A DNA stretch of 64,000 nt. Source: Apus apus. Lineage: Eukaryota > Chordata > Aves > Apodiformes > Apodidae. The position numbers and the translations under genes were made by a program. The notes beneath the pieces were generated by a model. The model was not told the DNA's origin, ran no database searches, and worked only from the letters and a program-made list of their open reading frames with translations. Where the stretch lies: positions 19,759,241 to 19,823,240 of the forward strand of contig NC_067285.1 in NCBI RefSeq assembly GCF_020740795.1, written 5' to 3'. Shown here piece by piece: positions 27,001 to 38,300 of this stretch (position 1 is its first letter; each line of letters opens with the position of its first letter).

Positions 27001-27765
27001 GCCTTTCCTCCTGAAGCACCCCCAGCATCATCCCCTCACTGAAATACCTCAGCCTTTCCTGCTGGAGCACCCACTGGCAACATCCCCTCACTGAGATACC
27101 TCAGCCTTTCCCACTGAAGGGCCAGCCAGCATCATCTCAGCCCTGAGGTACCTCAAAGTTTCCCGCCAAAGCCCCTCCAGTGCCACCTCCTCACTGAAGT
27201 ACCTCAGCCTTTCATGCTGAAGCACACCCCCCCCCCCCCCGCCATCGTCACCTCCTTGAGGTACATCAAAGTTTCCTGCCAACGCACCCACAGCGCCGGC
27301 CCCTCCCTGAGGTACCTTAGACTCTCCCACCCAAGCCCCCCAGCACCATCCCCTCCCTGAGCTGCCGCAGCACTTTCCGCACCAGCGCCCCCGGGGTCGT
27401 TTCCTCGCGGGGGTGATCGAGTCTTTCCCGCTCCAGTGGCCCTCGGCAACTTCCCCTCGCGGAGACACTTCGGACTTTCCCACTAAGCCCCTCCCGGCAT
27501 CACCCCCTCCCTGAGCTGCCTCCGGGCTCCCTGCCCAAGCCCCTCCGCTGCCGCCCCCTCGCCCAGGTACCTCAGCCTCCCTGCTGAAGCGCCCCAAGCA
27601 CCGTCCCCGCGCTGCGGCTCCTCCGCCTCTCCCACCGGAGCCCCCTCGGTGCCGTCCCCTCGCTGTTCCGCCTTCCGAAGCGAAGCGCAGCCCCGGCCGC
27701 TCCCCGCGGCACCTCAGCCTCCCCCGCCCCAGCCCCTCGCGCCGCCTCCCTCAGGTACCTCAGCC
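24030..27765. repeat. 51-bp minisatellite array with higher-order structure
   Basis: About 73 tandem units of 51 bp. A typical unit runs AGCACCCCCAGCATCATC, then CCCTCACTGAAATACC, then TCAGCCTTTCCTGCTGA. Unit classes differ in composition, and a distinctive variant (CATGTCATTTGCTCATTGAGG) recurs at 24474, 25394, 25750, 26158 and 26719, spaced about 18, 7, 8 and 11 units. Adjacent variants (CAGTCAAGTGCCC, ACCTCAGTTTCCCACC) recur with it, so blocks of units were copied together. Because 51 is divisible by 3 and stops are rare, both strands carry open frames with a 17-residue period. I treat these as by-products, not genes. A C14 run at 27227-27240 sits in one unit. The right-hand units become steadily richer in CpG. 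Confidence 0.93.
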
Positions 27766-28340
27766 CCTTCCCCGCTCGCGCGGCCGCGCTGCCCCCGCCG
27801 AGGCTCCCGCCTTCGCGCCCTCCGCCCCGCGCGCCCCCCGCACGCGCTTTCCTTCTTCGCACCTCGAGTCCCCGCGGGCCTCACCCGAGCCCCGCCGCCC
27901 GCACCCGAGCCCCGCGCTCCCTGCCCTCCAAACCGCCCTCCCGTCTCCCTCCCCAGCCCGGGGCCGTCGCGCTGCGGCTACCGAGGCACCCCGGGACCCC
28001 CCGCTGGAGCCCGAGGCTGCCCCTTCCTCCTCCGCACGTCACCTGGTGCCTCACGCTCCAGCCCCGCACCCTTCACCGGCCGGTACGAGCGCGGCCGCCC
28101 CGCTCCCGCCGCGCTCCGCTCCGGCCCCTTCGCACCTGCCGCTGCGCCCGCGCGGCCGCCGCCACTGGCAGCACGCGCTGCTGAGCCCGCCCCGCGCGCC
28201 CCGCCTCGCGCCGGCTGCAGGGCGGGGCTGTCGCCGCTCCCGCCGCTCCCGCGCAGCAGCAGGAGCAGCCGGGGCTGGGAGGCCCCGCTGCCCGCGTCTC
28301 TGCGGGAGGGACGGCACGGAGGACAGACGGTTTCCACCTC
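27270..28340. promoter_or_regulatory. Strong CpG island at the right end of the minisatellite
   Basis: Extremely GC-rich and CpG-dense, including NotI-type GCGGCCGC motifs. The first about 500 bp still show the 51-bp periodicity of the neighbouring array (TCAGCCTCCC and ACCTCAG landmarks). The rest is unique. It is far from both annotated starts (about 8 kb upstream of PKD2L1 and 15 kb upstream of SCD), so it may be an alternative promoter, a non-coding RNA promoter or an unmethylated enhancer. No first exon could be assigned. Confidence 0.7.
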
Positions 28341-28419
28341 CCGGTGGACAGAACCGCATCCTTTCTGCTGGTGCGGCTCAAGCATCTCTCCTACTCCTAA
28401 TGGCACAGCAGTTGACGCC

Positions 28420-28690
28420 TGCAAAACATGCACTTCTGATGAGCTTCCCACACCAATCCAGTTGCGCTACACAGAGAAAGTCATTTTTGACCCCTATGTC
28501 GTACCCGGCAGGTACCTACAAACTGTCCAAAACAAACTACCTACCTAGCTGACTTCCTTCGTTCACACCCACTTGCTCTCTTACTCTCTGTACTACATCC
28601 CCTCAATAAGCCTACCCAAAGTGACCCTCTCCTGCAGTCCCACTCCAACATCAGCAAACACCTACACAAAGATCACGTCCCACACTTAAA
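28420..28690 (+). repeat. Right copy of the diverged direct repeat
   Basis: Partner of 23250-23535 in the same orientation, starting just after the CpG island. Conserved blocks are CTTCTGATGAGCTTCCCACA (compare CTTCTCATTAGCTCTTCACA in the left copy) and CACTCCAACATCAGCAAA. The pair brackets the entire array-plus-island segment. Confidence 0.55.
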
Positions 28691-28699
28691 TCCTCAGTG

Positions 28700-31600
28700 C
28701 ACGGGGAAGAGAACACCAAAGAACTTGTGAATTCCACTAAACAGCAGGTTTGAACGCTGAACTCCAGCTACAAAGCACTTAGATTTCGTGGTTAGAAAAA
28801 AGTTCCATCTGTTCATAAAGGGCAGACACTTGCTGAGACACTGAAGGAAAATCTGCTTGCCAGACTCTCTCCCTGGAACATCTCTCCAGGAGCTCACTGG
28901 CCCCTGCTGAACCACCCCTCAGGAAAATTTTTTATCACTTAGAGATGATGCTGGGACACCAATTACCAACTAACTCTCTGTGCTGAGCAGCAATGGAAGC
29001 TCAGCTCTGAAGGGCCGCGCCCCTGCCCCCTTGCAGAGAACCAGAATTGACACATCCAGCTTTGTAACACAACCAGCTTCTATCTAGATTTTGAACAGTC
29101 CTTTTAGCTTTCTTCAGGAGCTTAGTAGTCACGACAGACGTCTAGAATTTCCCAGATGTCTCATTCTTGAGAAGCCTTGTACAGGAAAGTTACAGCAGTA
29201 CCCAACATGCTGCAACTAAAACAAACAAAAGACACAGCCATGGATAAATAATTCTACACCCAAGTTCTCATTTTCTTATGTTGATTCTCTTGGTGACAAT
29301 CCATTTTCAGCAGCTTCCCGTGCACCTCATACAAGGCCATTTTGGTTCCTGCTTCCAGGCAACTTGAGCTGAACTAGAACTGCTGGTTAACCCTGGAGAT
29401 TGCACTAGGGCCAGAGGATGGGAAACTGGTGCTGGCAGCTTTAAAAGCCAGAAGAAAAAAAAAAAAAAAAAAGTACTTTGCCTGAAAGTCTTTAAGTTGT
29501 TTGTGCTGCATGTTAAATTTTTTCTCAGGGCAGTGTTTTCTCTGTTTTTATTACTTTTAATTTAAACCAAGTCTTCTCTGCCTGTCTCCATTTTTTCATC
29601 AAATGAGCAGATTTACTCTGCACTTGAATTACTTGATACCATTCTCATTCTAAGAATGAGCAGTGGCTAAAGTAGCCAACCATCTCATGAGAGACTTGGT
29701 GAGAAACCAACATAAGAGATGTAAGCTGCTTCTAAGACCAAGACGTAGGAACTGTGTCAGTAAGCAACCCTACATGTCTCCATTGCATCAAGATGAATCT
29801 ATCTGAAGAAGTTAAATAGGGATAGAAGTGAATCTTAGACAAGCACACACTGCAAGTGAGCCAGAGAAAGGTATTGCTAAGTTGTGCAACACAGTAACAA
29901 GTTTCCATAAATATTTGCATGTGTCTAAACATATAGTTACAAATATTGTAAATTTCCTAATGCACTAGAGAACTCTCTTGCCTTCCTGTAAGGCAAAGGA
30001 CTTCAATGGCTGGCTGCAAATTCACATGCTCAGCATGTGCAACTCCTGCTGAGCTGAAAGAAGCAGGGTGTGGGAAAAATGTACAAGGTCCTTTAGTAGA
30101 TAACGGTAAATTTTCCTCTCTTCAGAATATAATAATACTAACAGATCAACAATATTTAGTTATTTTGATTATGAATGAGCTTTACTATTACTCTGCAGGG
30201 TGTTGTTTTCCTGAACTTCCATCACAATACATGCACTTGTGCATATGCATGTGTGCACATGTACACACTTAGCTCCTACAGATTTTTCTGTTGAGTTCCA
30301 TATTACCTAAAAAGGATTAAAACTTGCACTTCCAACCCTTTTCTAAACTTGAGGCTTTGTGGGCATCTTTCCCTCTCAATTTACACAAGGTGCTTTGTGT
30401 GACAGTCTGTTTGGTCAAGGGAATGGGGTCTAAGGCAGGAGCCTCCTATACCCCACTGGCTGCTCCGGGCCTTGAGCATTCTTATGCCAGTGAGCCTCCA
30501 GCAGCTGCACAGCCCCTGTAGGCCCAGTACCAGCAGGACTGGTCTGGCCTTGGTGAGTCTTGATGTGACATAATAGCAGAGCAAGAATCTGGTTAAACAG
30601 CTCTGATGCAGCATCTCTGCAGCAAGCATGTTCTGCACTCCTGGCAGCTTGTCTGGGTGGATGTTGTACTGGCATTATGGAGAGGAAAGTCTGTCTTTGA
30701 AGCACTTTGAGCAGGGAGGGACACCCAATCAGGCACCACAGCTGAAGAAGCACAAGTGTCCTAATGGGCCTGCTTGAACACAAAAGGTACCTCCTCCTGT
30801 ACAACATGGCTAGCTCTGGGGTTTGGGTACCCAACCAGCAGTTCACTCCCTGAGATGACTCGCGCTTAGAGAGCCGAGTGGCTCCCTTCAAGGTGCTCAA
30901 AGAGCAGCTTCCTGTAGGCTTGGCTTCTACCAGCACCAGTGGCAGGGCATGATGAGAGAGAAGGGATGACCACTTTTCCTTGGAAGATCACTATCCTTTG
31001 AACACCTTTTCCTGCAAACCCTTCACCACAGTCACTGACTGTTAAGACAGACCCCTCACTGCTTTCCTTCAACAACATCTGAGCACAGTGGGAAGAACCA
31101 AGTAGGAAAAAAAAAAAGCATTATACCATAAAGGTTTTTCCAATAATCAGGAATCCTTCGCCTCTGCAGAGCCCATTCCATTAGAGGACTTACAGGTTAC
31201 ATGAACAGGAAACAGAAGCAGGCAGAGAGGTGAAGAAAGTGACTGAACCTTATACAGCAGCCAAAAAGAGCTGAGCAAGAGAAACCTCCAGACTCCAGTC
31301 CCACCAGGCTGTTGGCAGGTGCAGCCTGCCTTTCTCCAGCAGAACCCCAAGAGGGAGAGGTCCACATCCAGGAATTTAATACTTCGCCTCAAAGTTTAGT
31401 CTCAAAGAGAGATTCTCTACTAGCACACAGGATGCTTCTATAATAAGATAAGGAACAGTTTAGCTCCACAGAGGTAGCAAGAACTAATTAAATGGGAAAT
31501 GCAGCTCATGAAACAGTGCAGTCCAAAACTATTGAAAGTTGCACTGCTGTATAGGCTAATGTGTAGGAAAAAACATGTAGGAAGCATCACAAGTGAGAGA

Positions 31601-32240
31601 TGAGAAGGGCTTTGTTAACAGAAACAGGACTATGGAAAACAGCATCCACCTTCTTGAGAAAGTACCACAATTCCTGCAACAGGACACTGCAAAAGAAGGT
31701 CTCTGTGGTGACACTGTTCCCCTCCTAGTGAACTTGTGTTCCTACTGCTCACCTTTAAATGCACCAGCACATTCTTGAGCATTTAGTCTCTGAAGCATAG
31801 ATAAAGCCTATGCTCTTTTCTCACAGATCACTATGCTCTGCTCACAGATTACACACAAGTTCATCAAAGCTCTTAAACTCATCACAGCACCCTCATTTTG
31901 CTGGGCAGCTCCCCGGTATTTTATAACGTGTGGCTTGTGGCTACAAACTCACAGGGCCACCCTGCTTGGGAAAGCTCACTGGAAGCATTGTTGGCCTTTT
32001 CTGACTTTTCGGATGCATCCTGTGAGGATGGTGTTCTCATCCCTCAGCAATCCAGGTCCAGCCTACCTCAGACACTTACCCCCCTGACTGGGGTGCAATT
32101 CAGTAGCTGAAATCTCTATGGGATGCTTGGAGGCCTGCAGTCCTACACTCCCCAATTTTCTGGACTTCAGCAACCTTGCAGGAGTCAATGAATGAGATCT
32201 GTCCCTCAGCTTCCCCCCTAAATAACCAAAATTGAAAACC
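28700..32240. other. Intergenic region
   Basis: No recognised gene. It contains an A18 run at 29455-29472 and a minus-strand open frame of 168 codons at 30430-30936 without family resemblance or clear splice context. I see no confident RNA gene or mobile element. Confidence 0.45.
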
Positions 32241-32259
32241 CTCTATGAGCACATGAGCT

Positions 32260-32590
32260 GTGGGCCCCGCGGCAGCACAGGACGGCCTTGAGCAGAAAAG
32301 CTGCAGCCCCACGGGCGGGACAAGGACAGACCCCCAGTGCTCAGCCCAGGCGAGACGCCCGCGGGACCTTGCCCGCTCCGCTGCCTGCGACCGCCCGGGG
32401 AGCCGGTGGCCCCGCTGGGCAGGCGGGGTGGATCCCTCCGTCCCCGGGCTCCCCGCCCGGCCCCCCAGCCACCGGGTGGCAGCCGTGCTCCGTGCTCAGC
32501 CCCGAACCGAGCGCTACCCACACGTAGAAAGCCGCTTGTGGACCGTGGGTCGAGGGGCTGCCGTGTGGTCTTCACGCCTTTTTCCCGCCG
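32260..32590. promoter_or_regulatory. Orphan CpG island
   Basis: About 330 bp with high GC and many CpGs (for example GCGGGACCTTGCCCGCTCCG), with sharp edges in CpG-poor flanks. It is not next to a recognised first exon. It may be an enhancer or the promoter of an unannotated transcript. Confidence 0.55.
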
Positions 32591-32599
32591 CAACCATCT

Positions 32600-35340
32600 C
32601 CTTGGATGTCCTTCCATAGGAGTGGAGGTTGCCCAGACCTCCGATGCACACACAGCAAAGCCCGTGTATGAGGACAAACCTCTGTCCCAGGGGCCCTCCA
32701 GTAACACGGCTTTGGGGCTACTGCCTTTTCCAAGAAGGTCCCTCTGGTCCATGGCAGGTTAGGGGTGGAGTGGGAGATGGCATTCCTGGGGGACAGCAAA
32801 CCAACTCCTCTGCTGACTTCCCCTGATGCCCACCCATGTCAGGCCAGGGGAGAAGCACAGGCTAAACCACTGTCCCAGCAGGCTGAGCACAATTTATGAG
32901 CCAGAGTCGGGTGGGATATAAATCTAATTTACTGCAACATAACCCTATTCCCTCTTGTTCAGTGCAGAGAGGAAGTAGATTATTCTCTCCTTCCAGCCTT
33001 GTCCTTGCCTCCCTTCATTTCTCCTGCGGCTGCCAATCACCAGCACCTTCAGGCTGAGCACACACTTTGCATTAGTTCCTATTTTCCTCACTGCATTCTG
33101 AATTGTCCCAAAATTTGCTCCCTCTCTGAGGGCATGGTGCCCACTGCTGAGCACATTTCACTAACTGGTACCTTCCCAGTGTCACAACAACCTCACATAC
33201 TGACCTCTGCCACTCCTGCTGTCACAGCCTAAGCTTTGTTAGCTTATTTAGCAACCTTCTGGCACTGCCAACCTGGGTTCAGCTGCAGCTCCACAAGGCC
33301 TCCAGGGCCAGAAAGAGCATGTCAGCTGCCTGAGCACTTGCTGCCTTGTCCCCTTTGTGCAGCTGGACCTGCCTGCATAGCCCTCTCCTCAGTTGGCTCC
33401 TACTGCCTGGGACCACATTCCTTAGCAGCCACAAGCACTGGGAACCCCAGTTCCACCAGCACTTACCTCCCACACCAGACTGATGCTGTTCTCTGCCAAA
33501 CTCAGTCAATTACTGCCTACTTTGTCACCTTTGCTAATAAAGGCAACATGGACAGAGCCAGCACAGTCCCAACAAGGCCAACACTGTGACTACCAGGACA
33601 GAGCTACAGAGACCCCTACCAACTAGAAGAAAAAAAAAAAAATAAACACCAAAAAAACCACAACACATCCTCCTCCAAAAGCTAGGCAGAGCACTCGGCT
33701 ATAAATCCCTCCCTAGGACCAGTGCAGGTGTTTGACATGAAGGGAGTGCATTTATTCCACCTGTGAAAGCTTTTTCTGGTAGGTTGCTGCTCCCTGTGCA
33801 TCATCCACATGCTTCAGCATGAGGGGCAGACACATGGCATGGAGGGCAGTACCAGTCCCCAGCAGCAGCCACCAGCTGAAAGTTGTCAGGCTCTTAGCAG
33901 TGGAATCATGGCATGTGGAGAGGGGCTGGATGAGAGACCTTAGGAACAGGCACACCTGTCAGGGCCTTCTGGCAGGGGCAGACAATGCCAGTATCCCATA
34001 GAGATGATTTAGGGAACGTCCAAGGGGTGGGGCTGGGGTGATAAAATGGAAATCAGCAGTGCAAATTTACACCCTGATTAACTGTCAGATTAATCCTGGC
34101 CAGGGGAATACACCCTGTCTGTTCCTGTCATGCCTGGAGCAAACTTTAGAGATGAGACACCATGAGATAAGGGACCTCCACAGCAAAACCACAAGCATCT
34201 CTGATCCTTGCCAGCCAAGTCCTGACTGGAGAGCAGAGGGGCAGATTCTTCAGGAGTTGCCAAACATTCATCACCTTTCTACCTTTGTTCACCAATTTTC
34301 TCTAACCAAACCATTGTTTAGATAGAGATATTTTGTCCGCAGTGCAATTATATCAACTCAACCTGCATAGTCCTATGCTGTACAGTACTTGTTTTCCTCT
34401 ATTCATTCCTGACCATATCATTCCAAATAATCCGTGAAGGTCCCATTTTAGGGGGGACCATTCCATAGTTACGAAAATAAGATAAGAAAGGCCCAGGTGG
34501 CCATTTGAAGAGCCAGAGGCTGGCATCAGTTCTTGGATTAGATGCTACATGTGCTTGATATCCAGGGAAGAGCCAATCATCTGGTTGAGCCAACTCTTTG
34601 AGGATAAACTTTACTGATTGAGAAAAAGAAGGGAAAGGAGAAGCTGGGGCCCTATCAGTCACAGGCAGCATTGTGTGTTTGCACATCAGCTAGCTGTTAT
34701 CTGCATTCCAGCACTTACCAGACCCATTCTACCACAGCTTTCAGGAATATTAGCTGGGATTCTAGGGTCCCTGTGGGGTGCTCTCAACGTATAACAGAAG
34801 TTGTGATCAGGTGGGGACATCCTCAGGGGGATGATATTGCAGTCTCTTGATAGTGGTTTGAGAGGTGTCATCCTGACAGGCATCCATCCCCCAGAGCTGC
34901 ACAGCCCAAAGACACATGTGCAACTGAAGCTTTGCTGGTGCAGGACAGGGTAAGTTTGCCTGGATTCTCCATGTATGTTGTTTTGTCCATTCGTGGAGGC
35001 TCTTCAAGTTTTAGGGTTGCTAACCTTTAAAAAAGGAATTCCTTTTGTACAGCTGTTATTCCCAAGGTACAACACAGAGCCAGCAGACTATTTAAAAAGC
35101 AGAATGACACAATGGGCAAACAAAGCAAAACCTCAGAGCTAAGGTGTCCTCAGCGCCAAGCAGAACCAGACGGTTACTCCATGCGTCTTTCATATGCTAC
35201 TATTTCTACATCGACAGTTTGCTCTGTTTATAGTAGCATGATGTTTGAACACATGCTCCACTGTTGCCCCCAGTCCTTCTCTGCAGAACTGCTATCTTAC
35301 CAAGCTACTCTCCCAGTGTAGGTTTGGATAGTTGACTCTT
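32600..35340. other. Intergenic region with unsupported minus-strand ORFs
   Basis: No recognised gene. Minus-strand open frames at 35007-34807, 34883-34686 and 34686-34399 lie close together, and a consensus-like donor (CTG/GTAAGT) falls near 34705-34700. They do not join into one clean frame. An A-rich tract is at 33629-33643. Confidence 0.35.
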
Positions 35341-35344
35341 CCCC

Positions 35345-38300
35345 TCAAGCTACAACTTCGTATTTGTCTAGTGAACTGCATCCTATTTCTTTCAGTCTGT
35401 GTATCCCATTTGCTAAGATCTCATTGAAAAGCTGAGCAGCGTGACTTCCAACACATTTTCCACTCTTCTTGTTAGCACCATCTGCAGAAGTAGGAAGCCT
35501 GATCTGTCTTTCATCACATAGATCAGCAAGGAAATTCAGAGTAGCTGTACTGCAGGTATGGATCCCAGAGCTGTTCCAGCAAGCCTCAGAATGAAAGTGG
35601 ATGCTCTTTGCCCAGTTTTCCAAAAGCTCCACAACCATCCTCACCTGGGTAAAATTAGGAGGGTAAGAGCAGTTATGATAGTGTCATGTAGCTCTATATC
35701 AAAAGCTGTACAATTCTGCTACTTCTTACTTTCTTTGCCCAAAGACTCACAGATAAAATAATTTGGCATTACCACCTAGAGAAGGCTGAAGTAATTTCTG
35801 TGCCAACATGGGTTGTTCTTGAAGTTTATACCTGAATTCTCTCAAACTCTGCCCATATGAAGCAAAACACATACCTTCCAGAACACACTGAATGCCTGCA
35901 TGAATGCCTGAATTTGTGAATGAATGTGGCGGTCAATCACCTGCTGCAGCTCTCCAGAGCCATGAGGACCAGACTGTGTAAGAGGCCTATCTAGACTGAC
36001 TTTCTGAATGAGACTTCTATGTCAGCACTGTCACAAGACTTAAGACACAAAACAAGGACACTTAAAAAAGGTACTCAGAAATAGCTAAGAGTAAATATTG
36101 GGCTGCAGGGTCCCTTCACTGTAACCTGCAGGATTTCTTTTACACTTGCAACCGATCTCTTCCCCTATTAACATTCCAAACACAAACAGCAGGTTGATAC
36201 AAGGCATTCTACCCACTCAAACTAGCATGAATTCAGAGGTCTGTGGCCCTTTTCTTTAAGCGGAGAAGTAGATGTGGAAAGGGAAGAGCGTGTTTCCAGC
36301 TCCCTTCTTCAAGGAAGACAGGGTAGACAGGTTCTTTAAAGACCTGGAAAGGCAGCAAAACCAGGCAGGCAGGTAAGGGCTTCATTGCCAGCAAGGAGAC
36401 CTAGAAGTGTTCGTGGCCAGAAGTGTAACAGCTTGTATCACCTCTCTTCTTCAGGACTCTGAATGTCACTTCCCTGGTCAGCCATGCATACCTGCTGCAG
36501 CCCATCACACATTGTGGTGGGGAGGCACTCTGGGCAGGTGGGAATCCTGAATGATTTTCTGTTATGAATGGTCTTGGATAAAGGACACAAGTACCACTCC
36601 CAGTTTGTAGACCCCAAAAATGCTGCTTGTGAGATAGAGCTCTTCATTGGGATAAGCAACAAGGAAAAGGAGAAAAAGCAAGGCTGGCTTCCGGAGGAAT
36701 ACAAAGACAGCTCTCTGCTGTAGTCCCATTGCCCAAGAGGAAAAAAAAAACCTTTCACTTTAAAGGAGACTGAGCAGAGTCAGGGGTAGCATGCAGAGAG
36801 AGTCACACTCCATTTTTAAGGTTTTCCTTTGTGTGCCACTGCTAAGCCTGGAGTACAAAAGGCTGGGAGAAGGGTCCAGCAAGTTTTTCCTTCCTGCTTC
36901 TCATATCAGCAGCATTCTCAGGGCAGTCCCACCAGTTTCTCCCTGCCAGGGTATGCCTGCTTCCCCCAACAGGAGTCTACCAGAAACCTTTCCAGAAGGA
37001 GAATAAATACCTGGGATTCAGCCAACAGCTCAGAAGGGAGATGTCTCTCTGATCGCTAGACATCGGGTCATTTTTCACTTTGGGAAACCGTATTTTTTTT
37101 TTTTTCTCCTAAGTGCTGGGCAGCCCCCAGATGCCCAGGCTACTATTGCAGCAAGGAGGTGGAGTAGAAAGCAATGATGCAGAGCACGCACACAGAGAAG
37201 ATACACGCTGGCATGGGACACTGCATTCTGTCCAACAGTAGCAGCAGCAAACTGACCTTGGAAATGTTCTCATCCTTTCCTGGTGCTGAAATTTGTCCCT
37301 CTGATGACTATGTGGCAATCCATCCCCAGAGCTCACACTTACAGCCCTGCAGCATCACTTCCCTCCCCACACAGATGGAGATCTACCCTTAGAGGCAGCT
37401 GGCATCTTATCTGTGTTAACCGCATCTAAAGCTGTGTGACACCGTGGAGCAAGAGACCTTGTGACCCTACCTAAGCTAGACCGGAAGATCTGCCACTAGG
37501 AGGTGACATTTCTCCAGGTCCCTGCTTGGCACTTTCAGCAGGGGATGCTTGAGAGGGTGGTCTCAGCCTGAACAGAAGGGACAGAACGTGTGGGCCACAG
37601 GTATGGGAAGGGAGGCCCAGAAGGCCTGAAGGAGCAGAAAGCACAGCTGAGATGATGGCAGCAAGCTGCATCCCAAAGAAGGGAGGCTGCAAAACCACAG
37701 AGGGTGTCTCTGCCTGGTGAACACAGGCCAAGGAGGGTGGGGAAGGGCACTCAGCATGTTGGCTCCTTGGAACCTGGCCTGCCATGTCTGATGTGGGTAG
37801 AAAGACACCAGAGAGCACCAGTGCTGAAGAGAGGGTGGCAACACAAAGACTGCTGTGTTCCTCTGCTCCCCATCCCTTTCTCCCCCTCCTCTCCCAATTT
37901 ATTTACCCGAGTTCAAAAGACAGCATCACAGTCCTGAGGGGCTGGCTGAAGTGCCCAAGGGGTGGGCTGTGAGGTCATCTTTAATGAGGGCAAAAATCCA
38001 GTGTCAACAATGCTGCCCATTGTATGGCCCTGTTTAGACAATACCGGCTGGGTTCTTGCTGCTGGCAGCCCAAGGACTGGGAGCAAAGCCTGTTTGGGGC
38101 AACAGGAGGGGAGGAGGATGGGTAGGGGGCCTGTCACAGAGTCAGGCAGCAAGGGGTGGGGCAAAGTGAAGAGATAACCACCCTACTCCAGTCATCAGTG
38201 TGTTATCAGCCTAATTCTCCATGCTGATAAGATTATTGCACCAATGGCAGGGAATTTAGCCATCCTGGTCATGGCCTAGAGGCATGGCCTGTCACCCCAG

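Noticed and set aside
24030-27765. CRISPR-like array
   Set aside because: Units are contiguous tandem repeats without unique spacers, in a eukaryotic genome; this is a minisatellite.
27649-28548. 299-codon Pro/Ala/Arg-rich plus-strand ORF
   Set aside because: Composition simply reflects the CpG island. Competing frames on both strands are equally open and no splice or homology support was seen.
32243-32762. Overlapping 119-169-codon ORFs on both strands in the orphan CpG island
   Set aside because: Several frames are open at once, as expected from GC-rich DNA. Low-complexity Pro/Arg/Gly composition and no family resemblance.
37471-37818. 115-codon minus-strand ORF between candidate exons at 38.6 and 36.6 kb
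   Set aside because: It might be an extra exon of the unrecognised gene, but no convincing acceptor/donor pair with phase 0 was found and the composition is Pro/Ser-rich; left out of the model.
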